Assembly: GCA_036674765.1 (NCBI GenBank)
Contig: JARVKI010000218.1
Location: 1-13,206, forward strand
Direction: 5' to 3'
Length of the DNA stretch: 13,206 bases
From: Seiridium cupressi
Lineage: Eukaryota; Ascomycota; Sordariomycetes; Amphisphaeriales; Sporocadaceae
Both the position numbers and the translations under genes were made by a program. The notes under the pieces are model-generated. The model was not told the DNA's origin and searched no databases. It saw nothing but the letters and a program-made list of their open reading frames with translations. Below, piece by piece: positions 1 to 9,039 of this stretch (position 1 is its first letter; each line of letters opens with the position of its first letter).

Positions 1-77
1 ATTTATTTTATTTATTTTATTTATTTTATTTATTTTATTTATTTTATTTATTTTATTTATTTTATTTATTTTATTTA
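1..77. repeat. Microsatellite, 9-bp unit ATTTATTTT
   Basis: Eight perfect tandem copies of ATTTATTTT run from base 1 to 72 and a partial ninth reaches base 77. The array touches the window edge, so its full length is unknown. It sits inside a longer AT-only stretch and probably arose by slippage there. Confidence 0.95.
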
Positions 78-235
78 AATATATTATTATTTATATAAAT
101 AAATTTAATTATATAAAAAATATTTAATATAATAATTAAAAATTTATTTTATATTTATTATAATTTAATTTTAATTTTAATTTAATTTAATTAAAAAGTT
201 AAATTAATTATTATAATTTAAAAAAATTAAAAAAG
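78..235. other. AT-rich block, left flank of the gene island
   Basis: This stretch is nearly all A and T with no usable reading frame. Its right edge is fairly sharp: from about base 235, G and C reappear and by base 300 composition is ordinary. Such blocks are typical of fungal repeats destroyed by repeat-induced point mutation (family knowledge). No element can be identified because nothing of its coding sequence survives in view. Confidence 0.75.
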
Positions 236-239
236 CTGC

Positions 240-930
240 GCTTTAAAGTCTTTTATAAAATATGTAAATTATAAAAACTAAAGAGCTAAAGTTAAGCTCT
301 AAGCTCCCACTTAAACACTCCAGGCTGGCAGCTGGCAGCACCAGTCCGTGACATTAATGAAGAATCTAAAGGTACTCTCCAGCTCCTTCGGAGCTGGCCT
401 GAACCTGCCAGGTTTACGTCCTCTCATTCTCGATAACATCATTACGGGTTTCTCCGAACTATATAAGATCACGATCGAGACTAATGGAAAGGCGGCTGTA
501 ATACAGTCATACAACCATTAAGTCACATATACTCCCGTATGAGGCGCATGGCAAGAAAACGGAAAAAGTGCACTTCTTTTCTTGCATGGCTCTTTAACCG
601 AACCATCAATTTAATTTAATTAAGCTAAATGACCTCTAAATCAACCCAGGCCTTTTGATGAGCGGGGCAGCACTCTCCTGCCATCATGTTTTCTATGTAA
701 GCGTGACCAACGAGTTGAAACCTGGACTCAACGGGTCAAAGTATTAGTACACGCCGAAGACCCCGGACGATGGCACACACGTCGCCGCTTTTGGGAGACC
801 CAAAGCAAAGTCCGAACCTCTGCTCTGTTGTGCTGATTAATCTAGACCCAACCATGAAGGCCTATTGGTGTTCGGGATATTTGGTACGCTGATGTAGCAA
901 TGTCAACAACTTTCGGCCAGGTGGATTCAA
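240..930. other. Non-coding stretch downstream of the HET gene
   Basis: Composition is ordinary here but no frame on either strand resembles a known protein. The longest open frame (311-514, minus, 67 codons) has no recognisable domain and I do not call it a gene. A perfect 8-bp inverted repeat with a 3-nt loop lies at 379-397. The part next to base 930 would hold the 3' untranslated region of the HET gene; I see no clear polyadenylation signal that I would defend. Confidence 0.5.
379..397. repeat. Perfect short inverted repeat (8-bp arms, TTC loop)
   Basis: CCAGCTCC at 379-386 and GGAGCTGG at 390-397 are exact reverse complements around TTC. No T-run follows on either side that would suggest a terminator, and fungi do not use such terminators for protein genes. 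It may be chance or a remnant of a mobile element. Confidence 0.5.
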
Positions 931-2766
931 TTAATCGCTCCATTCCCTGTCAGTACAAGGAATCTGCTTCTCTTGATAGTTGGGTCGGTCACTCCAATCT
1001 CGGGACTGCTGCTGTTGAACCCACTCCCCTGTCACTTCCCATAGATGGTCCAGGTCCTCTCGGTTAAAGGAATCACCGTTGAAAACCTGTACAATCTCGG
1101 AAATGAACGTTCTCAGGGGCTCCCAGCCCTGCTGGCTTTGCGTATGTTCAAACATGAAGGATCCGAGTGCGTCTATCCATCCGACTTTCCAGATAAGAAA
1201 GGCAATGTAGGCGGTGCTCCAGTTGGGCAGAGACCTGATTTCCTCTCCCACCACCTGAATTGAACCTGCTAATACTCCAGGGATATGGAGATGGTCCCCC
1301 TGAAGCTTATATGGCTTGTCCAGAATGGCCCTCTGACTTGAAGCGTTAAAAGAATCACGCAGCCAGGACATGGAGAACTTAGTAGTGTCAGGCGACCTGT
1401 GTGAATGACAGAGGCGTGCGTAATCTGGAACCCATGATGGAAGTGGGGCTTTGGGAGACGATTCATCTAATTCCTTTGCTGATAGTACGGCGAAATACAA
1501 GAGTTCCGCGCTTTTCTTGCAGCACAGGTTCCAGGCTGTCCACTCTGTGTACACTCGGGAAGTTGGCTTGAGATAGTTAGGCTTCGGCGGTCCCCCACGT
1601 AACTTCTGCAACGGTGCATGGGAAGTATGGCTTCGGTGTAGCATACCGTACAAGGAGAACAACTTGTCCCTTGGGTCCCAGCAATCACGTGCCATCGAAT
1701 CCAGAGCCAACAGGAACGGCAATCTTGCCAGATCATTCGGCGAACGAAGCTCCCGAATTTTCACCATGGCTTGGACTTCCATATTAAAGAGTCTTGGTCC
1801 GGGGATCAAGAAACTCCTTCGGTACAAATAAATAACATTCACAGTGTTTGAGCCTAGGAATATCCAAAGAGATTCGCCAGCAGACATCACAAGCTCCTGT
1901 AACGTCCACATTCGATAAAACCAGGGAGAACGAGTAAAGTCCATGACGCCCATTACTATATAGTGATTAGAAAGCGGACCTGAATTATTGGGTTCAAAGT
2001 GCACTTACAGTCTTCATGGGAAAGATCTGGCCATGGCATTTGGTTGACATTGCGTTCAGAGAGGACGGTACCACCATCAGGTGTGGCAATACCCCCCAGG
2101 TCCAGCAACCTTCTCAAGAGCCCGACGAGAAGCTTCATCCAGTAAACCAACCCAGATGAAAACTCGTTAGGCATTACGGTATATCAAGTCCATCTGCGAG
2201 ACACATAGTGTCTTGTCCGTGTCAGAACTCTGATCGATGCAAATTTGGTCGATCCATAGAAAAGCGAACTCATTAGGACTGTGTATAACATGCCTCCGGA
2301 ATGTTTGCAAAATGTCATAACAAGTTTGCGTAATTGTGAGTCTTCCCCTTTCGCATGTTATAGTTCGTAAAGGTTGCTGTCCAGAGCCCCACACATAGGA
2401 GAGCGCCGCATAGCGCAATCGCTTTCCCAACATGGGAATGTCTTTCAATGTAATCGTGATTTGGTCTTCGTGACATTCAGACCCCATCATTATGAGCACC
2501 CGCATCCAGCCTGGCCCAGGCAGGGGCTCATACTGGTATGCTTCTAGCGAGGCGGCTTCATTGTCGCCTTGGACGCATTTGCCAATCCCGGTCGCGACGG
2601 GTACCCTTGCAGTATCTTGATATAATCTTCTTTCGGACAGCTCAACATCATTCAGCCTGTCCGTTGCTTCCAGCCGGTAGCGAGCAGAAAGCGTGAAGTC
2701 CTCTAAGCTCCAATGACTGTTGCTATGTTGGGGTATCTGCGTTGGAATTGAATTCGCAGTGTCCAT
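931..2766 (-). pseudogene. HET-domain (heterokaryon incompatibility type) gene, broken
   Basis: HET proteins act in fungal non-self recognition and trigger cell death after fusion of unlike strains (family knowledge). Exon 1 starts with ATG at 2766. Residues about 78-200 carry the HET hallmarks: YAALSYVWGS near residue 119 and LWIDQICIDQ near 160, then the IYRNA and VFIWVGLLDEAS segments. A 53-nt intron (1956-2008) joins in frame to exon 2, which begins MGVMDFTRSPWFYRMWTLQE, the usual end of the HET domain. About 340 further residues follow to the stop at 931, without a domain I recognise. Two lesions break exon 1: an in-frame TAA at 2167-2169 between IYRNA and VFIWVG, and a +1 shift at the six-base G run (plus-strand C run 2092-2097). 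Without them the frame would be about 593 codons, a normal size. Either lesion alone would stop expression, so I call it a pseudogene, unless both are sequencing errors. Confidence 0.85.
1956..2008 (-). other. Intron of the HET gene (53 nt)
   Basis: The donor is GTAAGT, the acceptor is ATATAG and a CTAATC branch site lies 15 nt before the end. The upstream exon ends one base into a codon and the downstream exon supplies the other two, giving a leucine before MGVMDFTRS. The splice joins the two halves of the HET domain, which is strong support. Confidence 0.88.
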
Positions 2767-3487
2767 ATCGATCGATGTCAGAAATACAGCTTTGGAACCA
2801 GCCGGAAAATATAAAATGAAAAAAGGGCAGAGAGACAGTTGAATCAGCCTGGCCCCCGCAAGAGCGTGGCCACGTCATCATGTGTAGCACAGCTACCCTG
2901 TAAGTGTAACACACCTCTATGCTCGGTTCGCAAAACAAGAAAACGGGACTAATGTGGTGAGAAACCGTAAGATTGCATAGAATTCTGGGATAAGCGTCGC
3001 CAGAGTTATAATGATCGAAGACTAGCCAATGCAGACACAGCTGCCCAGCACAAACACAAATATCCAGCTCGAAGGCAGACGAAGTATCAGTGTCGAAATG
3101 ACGCGCATCCATGATGATTCAGTCGGCCTAGGCATGATGACTTGCACGATGCATCACCCTCCGACGAGTCGTGTCCCCTGATGCCTAATACTTCCAGCCC
3201 GTCCGAACTAGCTTGAAGTATATGCTTACACTCGAGGTAGTGTCGTCCGCTATAAAAAGGCCGACACAACAACAGCGCCGAGATCAGCTAAATATGCTAA
3301 GCCTCGCTAAGTATCACGAATATTTGACCTTGATCTCATCATCTGCGTAATAGTTTCGGGTGAGTTGGAGCTAATCTTTATGGAAGGACATTAAATTTCG
3401 GCTTACTGTTCATCGTCGTTCCTTCCGTCTTACCTGAGCTAGTATGCGTGAGATGGCGTTCACCTCTAGTGGTCTATAAGTATGTAT
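2767..3487. other. Intergenic region upstream of the HET gene
   Basis: About 720 bases contain no gene I can support. A 129-codon frame at 2723-3112 (minus) overlaps the HET start in another frame and looks random. The minus-strand part next to 2766 should hold the HET promoter, but no convincing TATA box is visible there. A TATAAAAAGG string at 3251-3260 reads on the plus strand and has no plus-strand gene after it. Confidence 0.55.
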
Positions 3488-3850
3488 TTATGTATTTGTG
3501 CATCTCATGATACCCCTTTCTATAAACGCACGGCTATATGTAGCAGATGCGGGCCTACTATTAGCACTGTAAAAGGTCGTCTGGAAGGCTTTAATCCTTG
3601 AATATACCCCATCTGATTCGACATCGGGTAACAAAGAACATCGTCTGGCATACCTAGAGAACGAATAGTCTTTTCTACGTAGCATGTAATGAATAATCAG
3701 ATTCATCAATGCCAGACAGTCCTGTTTACTCAGGGCCGCTTCGAGCACGTTGTATTGGAAACTATCACTTATATAAGACATCACTTTCACTATGGCATCC
3801 TCGTACGCTGACAATGCCGAATTGATGCACGCTTCAACCCATCCAAGTTG
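3488..3850 (-). other. Unidentified open stretch, possible gene fragment
   Basis: A minus-strand frame runs from about base 3850 to a stop at 3488, roughly 120 codons. It lacks a good ATG at its start; its upstream edge is a TAA codon near 3856-3858. The peptide has a soluble, mixed character with helical-looking parts (for example SALSAYEDAIVKVMSYI and DCLALMNLIIHYMLRR) and no motif I recognise. It lies just downstream of the PKS stop on the same strand. It could be the remnant of a small neighbouring gene or simply chance. I assign no function. Confidence 0.25.
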
Positions 3851-3959
3851 ACCATCTTATACGCGACAGTTTGGGACACTGTAGTCTGTAGCGCTCGTCT
3901 TCAGGGCACCGTGCCAAGCTTCTATTCGCAGCCCCTTCTCGCGCGTCAATAATGATTGA

Positions 3960-4200
3960 TTAATAGCTTGATGAAATTATCTTGTCACAGAGCGCTTGAA
4001 GTGAGCTGGCGCTGGTGATGTCAAGCGTGGTCAGCTCAACGCCGAGCTTCCCACGGATCCAATTTCGCAACTCGACCGCCGCGAGCGAGTCCAGCCCGTA
4101 GGCCGTAAGCGGCCGGCCGGCCTCGGGGCTGTTCCCCAGGTTGAGGTACTTGACAACCTGAGCGGAAATCACTTCCAGGCACGAAGCAGTCAAGCTAGCT
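3960..4200 (-). other. Acyl carrier protein (ACP) domain and natural stop
   Basis: The carrier holds the growing chain on a phosphopantetheine arm. The attachment site is the serine of YGLDSLAAVELRNWI (codon 4086-4088), and helices before and after match the family. The protein ends 37 residues later at TAA (3960-3962). A threonine- and aspartate-rich linker separates it from KR. No domain follows it in frame. Confidence 0.92.
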
Positions 4201-4399
4201 GCGTCGCTGCCCGAGCTTTGCAAGAGGCGTAACCGCTTGATCGCCTGGGCCGTGGGATCGCCATCATCGGGTCCATCTGTTGTTGTTGTCGCTGTGTTGT
4301 CGCCATCTCCGGCATGGCGGTTGAACAAGTAGGCGAATCGCGGGTCGCCGGCCAAATCCAAGCCAACCGCCGGCAACGGGTACATGATTCCAGTGATCA

Positions 4400-5165
4400 T
4401 CTGAGCGTAGCCTTTGGTGTTCAGTGGCGGTTCGTCGCCCTGTCGCAGGATGGAGTATGTCAAGATCTTGCGCAACATGCCCTCGTTAATAGGCCTCCAC
4501 AGACGCGTGTCGAAGCGATTTTGCAGCATGTCCGACCCAACCATGTACCCGACATCCTCGATCATACCGAGGTCGACTGTACTGGCGCGCAAACCTAGTG
4601 ATTGCCGATAGCTGGCGAAGGCATCTAGAAACGTGCTGGCCGCGGCGTAGTTCGCTTGGCCCTTGTTGCCGACAATACCAGACGTGCTGGAAAGCATGGT
4701 GAAAAAGTCAATAGGCGCTCCTATCTCTTCAGCGGCCTGGTGAAGGTTCTTCGTCCCTTTCACCTTGGCTTGTACAGCCGTGTGGTAGTCATCCACTGTC
4801 ATAGCCTCCAGAGGCTTATCCTGTATCATCGTTCGTTAGGCAAAGTTGATACATCTGTCAAGTCAAAGTTGAGAATTTGGGTTGGCTTGCCTTTATAACC
4901 ATAGCCCCTTGTATTAGACCAGCAATTCTCGGGTTAGCGGACCGGAACAGATCTAGAACGAAATGCTCTTGAGTAATATCTCCTCGAGCTTCGATGATCT
5001 CACATCCGTATGCCTTACAGCTGGCCACAATTCTGGCGGAAGTCTCGTCGTCTGTGCCGCTCCGGCTATTGACGATGATCTTTCGAGCACCATGTTGTGC
5101 CATGTGCACGGCTAGTGTCCCACAGGCACCACGTAAACCCCCGACTACCAGATATGGGGCACTAG
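4400..5165 (-). other. Ketoreductase (KR) domain
   Basis: The NADPH-dependent KR reduces the beta-keto group. The Rossmann motif is GGLRGACG (5119-5142), a variant known in this family, and IAGLIQGAM follows. After the GC-AG intron come the catalytic serine region FFTMLSSTSG and tyrosine in QANYAAAS (Tyr codon 4647-4649). The domain is intact in sequence. A separate structural KR half lies between psiMT and ER (about 7300-6480; for example LVAWGTPVLWVIEGAQ). Confidence 0.88.
4821..4890 (-). other. PKS intron 9 (70 nt), GC-AG type
   Basis: The donor is GCAAGC after AAG, the acceptor ATACAG, and CCTAACG makes a good branch site. Phase 0 splicing joins IQGAMVIK to DKPLEAMTVDDY, the normal KR order. 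No GT nearby gives a better join. GC donors are a known minority class in fungi. Confidence 0.85.
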
Positions 5166-5377
5166 GTCTCAATTGCAGCCTGCTGACAGCTGGATGAACG
5201 GGAACTTGAGTATCTCCCTGGCTAATATCACCGCTCGACACCACAATCTTTCCAAGATGTCGTCCACTTCGAATATAAGACAATGCGCCAGCCACATCGT
5301 CGAATGGGAACACGGTTATAGGACTAATCGGATTGACAAAACCGCCGTCAATCAGCATAAAGAGCTCGTCGAACAGA

Positions 5378-5440
5378 CTGGCGAGTAATTAGAAACGACG
5401 ACAACGCAACCGAGGGCGACTACTAATATGAGCACGCTAC
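5378..5440 (-). other. PKS intron 8 (63 nt)
   Basis: Donor GTAGCG, branch TCTAATTAC, acceptor CGCCAG. Splicing after the second codon base joins MNGKLVA to SLFDELFMLIDGG. Confidence 0.88.
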
Positions 5441-5781
5441 CTTGCAACCAACTTGCCGTTCATATGTTTTGAATAGGACATATCCACAGCTCGGAAAGAG
5501 CAATTTCGATCAAAGGGTTCCATAGTTATGGTATTGCGGTCGAGAATATCTCTCTTTCCTATCTCTACCATGGTCCCGCCGTCAGGCAGAATCCGCCAAG
5601 ATGCGTCGAGTAGTTCTTTGGTCAGTGAGTTAATGATGACATCTACGCCGCGACCCCCCGTGGCTTTCATGACCCCGGCAGCAAACTCAATGGTGCGTGA
5701 AGAGAATATTCGATTTCGGGGGATGCCGTACTTGGTTTCAAGGAATCGGCGTTTCTCGTCGTTACCAACCGTAACGAAAAT

Positions 5782-5860
5782 CTACACGATCATCTAGTTC
5801 AGTGATAATTACACAACAAAGGATGGCATGTAGGAATGGTTGTTTGAGCGGAAGGCATAC
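5782..5860 (-). other. PKS intron 7 (79 nt)
   Basis: Donor GTATGC, acceptor GTGTAG. Phase 0 splicing joins LALHRRAE to IFVTVGNDEKRR. Confidence 0.88.
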
Positions 5861-5935
5861 CTCAGCCCTCCTATGTAGGGCTAATTCAATACAGGCAATT
5901 CCAACACCACCGGTAGCCGAATGGATAAGAACTGA

Positions 5936-6063
5936 CTGTCGTGTCATCAGTTTGGTATTCATAACGGGTCAGTCGGTGAGCGGTCTTGTACGAGCGCTCG
6001 AATACGATACCTCAACGTCGACGGGATACGCCAAGAGAATCGCAAGGATACGATAAAACTTAC
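5936..6063 (-). other. PKS intron 6 (128 nt)
   Basis: Donor GTAAGT, acceptor CGACAG. Phase 0 splicing joins HLGGLQDGQ to SVLIHSATGGVG in the ER domain. It is the longest intron of the gene. Confidence 0.9.
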
Positions 6064-7319
6064 CTGGCCGTCCTGAAGCCCACCGAGGTGATACATGGCA
6101 TAAAGGGAACAGAGGTATACCGAAGGAATAGTCGCTGCTTCTTCAAACGTCATCGACGCCGGGATGCAATGGCAGCGATCGACTTCAACCCGAACCCGAT
6201 TGGCGTAGGTGCCGAACGCCAACATACAAACCCAATCGCCAACCACGAACTTGTCCACGTCCGGTCCGAGCCGGCGCACTATCCCGGCGCACTCGACGCC
6301 GAGGTTGTACTCGTCGTCAGGAACAATACCCATGACGACAGCCACGTCTTTGAAGTTGACGCCGACAGCCACGACCTCGACTTCTACGTAGTCAGAGCCC
6401 AGACTCGGTGTCTGCTCAGTCTCCGCCTCGCACCAGACCAGGCCGTCGAGCGTGCCCAGACGTTCGGCGCGTAGCTGCACCTGCACGGGCGCGCCATGAA
6501 GTCCCTGTACAACAGGCTTCGGTCCCTCGTCCTCGGCGCGTCGGAAAGCATTAAAGCAATCGTCCGGCATGATGCGCTGGATGTGCAGCACGCCGCCGCA
6601 TTCCATATATTCGGTCTCCGCCGGGACGCCGCGCGCGACGATAAGCTCCAGCACGTTCTCGATTGCCCACCTCGCCGCCGGGCTGTCGCTTGATTCGACG
6701 TCGAGTGTCATCAGCCTCGCGTTCGGCTCTTCTTGCCTGGCTACTCTGAAGAGGCCATAGACCATTACACCATCAAGATTAATCACCATCGACCCCTGTG
6801 CGCCTTCGATCACCCAGAGGACCGGTGTGCCCCAGGCGACGAGCATCTTCAAGGCTTCCCAGTCCTCGTTGTTGGCTTGGGATAGGACTGGCTTCTTCGA
6901 GTCGTCCAGTACGAGGATCACGGCGTCCTTGGTCGGTTTGGAGAATGGGTACAATTGGCGTGAGACGCTCCAACCTGAAGCTACCAGACCGGATTCAAGT
7001 AGGCTTACATCCGTATCAAGGCACGAAGGGGATGCGTTCGCTATGATGAGGTGCTTAGCAGGCTCTATGGTAGTGTTGGTACCGGTATCCTCTCCTGACT
7101 CTATTGGATAGACCGAAAGATCGTCGGTTGGCTCAGGCCTGTGTACGGTTAGTATTATAGGAGCTTGTGCTCGCAATATATTCCACGACGCGTCGGTGTC
7201 ATCTTTGTCGCATGTTGAAGACGTTAAATGAGTACAGTACATACTTCCCACGGGGAACGAAGACAGGAGAGCACCTAGGCCTAATGTCGGAGACCTCAAC
7301 TGGCCTCCATTCATAGAGT

Positions 7320-7713
7320 TGATGGGAGGCCGCCGCTCGGCGTCGACAATCATCATGTATGTATCTTCCACCAAGAAAGCTCGCAGTTGTTCAAGCGTCT
7401 TGGTTCTGCTTAGAGTTTGCAGCTTATTTGCACAGTTGAGGATGATGAGGTCGAAGCAGTAGTCCGACAGTGGCAGACCAAACAGAGGCATGTCGGTCGA
7501 GATGTGATAGAACGATGTGTCTTTCTTGTTTGAATGTAGCGTTTCGACGCGAACAAGACTCTGAGCACTGGTAAATCCGAATGTGTAGCCCGAATAGGCA
7601 GCTCTCATGGCTGAGTTGCCTCTGTCGAACCAGATAGGCGAAGAATCCGCGTCGTCGAGGCTGAGCTCCAGGATTCTTAGCGAAGGCTTCTTAAACGCGA
7701 TCAGATCGAGGGT
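7320..7713 (-). other. Degenerate C-methyltransferase (psiMT) region
   Basis: In HR-PKSs a C-methyltransferase usually follows the DH. Here a remnant is visible: SLRILELSLDD matches the position of the SAM-binding loop (normally ILE-G-GTGG) but has no glycine-rich motif, and FDLIILNCANKLQ and LRAFLVEDTYMMIVD match later strands. The region is also much shorter than an active domain. Methyl transfer was therefore probably already lost in the ancestor, independently of the later stops, as in many HR-PKSs. Confidence 0.7.
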
Positions 7714-7799
7714 ACTGTCTAGTCTGCTGGACACTTGCCGCTCAGTCAGGCAACTCTCCTGGTCCTGGGCAAGGAATTCGATGGCTGGCATCCAGAAGA

Positions 7800-8960
7800 C
7801 GGAGTAGAATGTGTGCGAATCGTGCTTAGAAGCTACGTCTAAACTTGCGTAATGCATGCCCGTAATTTGGACCGCAAGTTGGCCGCTGTCAGTGTCATGC
7901 ACGATCGTGTTTGCGAACCAGCTCTTGCTCTGATTCAAGCGACCCCGGCCTGAATAGATAGAAGTAGATCGTGATAGACCCCGCAGCAAATCAGGGGACA
8001 CTTTATTAATAACAAGGTCGTCGATCAAAGAAGGAATGAATGGGGCGGCTGCCGCAGTGCGGTTCCCGAATGCCATTGCAGGAAAAGCGGCTTGTATGCA
8101 GCCATCGAGAGCTGCAGGATGTACAGGATAGTGTGATTGAGGGTGATATTTCCCCTCGGGCGGTTCCAAGGAAATCAAGGCACCAGAAGATGGTCCCCCC
8201 TCGATGGCTTCAACTTCGATCAGCTTCTGGAAAGCTGGTCCAAAGTCAACCTCGTTTTCTCGCAGCCACTTGTACCAGAGTTGGGCACGTTGAGATAACT
8301 TCAGTGGCCGAGGGTGGTCTCCCGCCGCCAGCTCAACCGGATCTTGAATACACACAGACCCTGAGCAGTGGTCTATTGTGAAACCATCTGTTGCTGTAGA
8401 TATGTGAAACTCGTGCCAGGACTTGCTGTTAGAAACTGCCGTTTATGTGAATAACATTGTGACATTCTTTTTCTCTTCGAGAACGAGGGCTTTGTTGAAT
8501 CGGACGTTTCTGAACCGGTAGCAAAGGCCGTTGCGTGCCGGTTCGGTGTTATTTCCTTCAGCTGCAAGAAAGACGCAATGTTTTTGGTATATTGCCTCTA
8601 ATGCCATGGTGATGAAGCCGGCTCCCGGCATGATCGCGTTTCCACCTAGATAAACCGTGTGACGACGTTAGCTCGCAACGCACTTGATATGCCGTGTAAT
8701 GGGTATTCATAAAAGAAGAAACATACCAATCTTGTGGTCTAAAAGAAAGGGCAGGTTTGCTAAGCTCAAGTGTGATCGCCACATCGGCGCATGCCACGAG
8801 GTTCCCAAGATCTTGCTGCCTAAGATGTCGTGAATGACGTATTTTCTAAAGCGCCATTCCTTACTCGCAGCATTCTCGTGCCAGACTTTCGTGCTGTGGT
8901 CCCAGCTGTAGTTGGGAAGATCAACAATGCAGCGTTCTGTGCCGCCGTACGCGTTCACCA
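7800..8960 (-). other. Dehydratase (DH) domain
   Basis: The DH removes water from the beta-hydroxy intermediate. The hot-dog fold motif HxxxGxxxxP is complete as HKIGGNAIMP but is split by intron 5; the His codon is 8734-8736. The second catalytic residue is Asp in HPAALDGCIQ (codon 8104-8106). The linker before it reads DLPNYSWDHS, normal for the family. A TAA at 8443-8445 lies between the two halves of the double hot dog. Confidence 0.87.
8646..8726 (-). other. PKS intron 5 (81 nt)
   Basis: Donor GTATGT, branch GCTAACG, acceptor ATCTAG. Splicing after the first codon base joins LLDHKIG to GNAIMPGAG and completes the DH motif HxxxGxxxxP. Confidence 0.92.
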
Positions 8961-9039
8961 GGGCCAGGTCAACCTGGTAGCCCGTAGTCCAAAGATGGCC
9001 TGCAACGTCGAATCATGCTTTCCCAGCGCCTTTCCCTCG

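Larger units (their letters stand above)
5240..6471 (-). other. Enoylreductase (ER) domain
   Basis: This NADPH-dependent medium-chain reductase domain saturates the alkene. It begins near RLGTLDGLVW, includes VGVNFKDVAVVMG and LGVECAGIV, and has the nucleotide-binding motif HSATGGVGIA after intron 6 (GGVG codons 5900-5911). GRGVDVIINSL and the closing GRHLGKIVV are typical. Introns 6, 7 and 8 interrupt it. I see no disabling change, so an ancestral synthase would have been fully reducing. Confidence 0.9.

Noticed and set aside
311..514. 67-codon minus-strand frame
   Set aside because: No recognisable motif, no neighbours in the same frame and no conserved look; length is within chance.
2010..2078. 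An intron that would remove the HET frameshift (donor GTATTG at the G run, acceptor CCAG)
   Set aside because: The resulting join meets a stop a few codons later and removes plausible coding sequence; a +1 shift explains the data better.
2723..3112. 129-codon minus-strand open frame upstream of the HET gene
   Set aside because: It overlaps the HET start in another frame and shows no domain or codon pattern of a real gene.
3251..3260. TATAAAAAGG as a promoter
   Set aside because: It reads on the plus strand and no plus-strand gene follows within reach.
5986..6474. 162-codon plus-strand frame
   Set aside because: It lies antisense to the ER-coding exon and intron 6 of the PKS, so it is a shadow of a real coding region.
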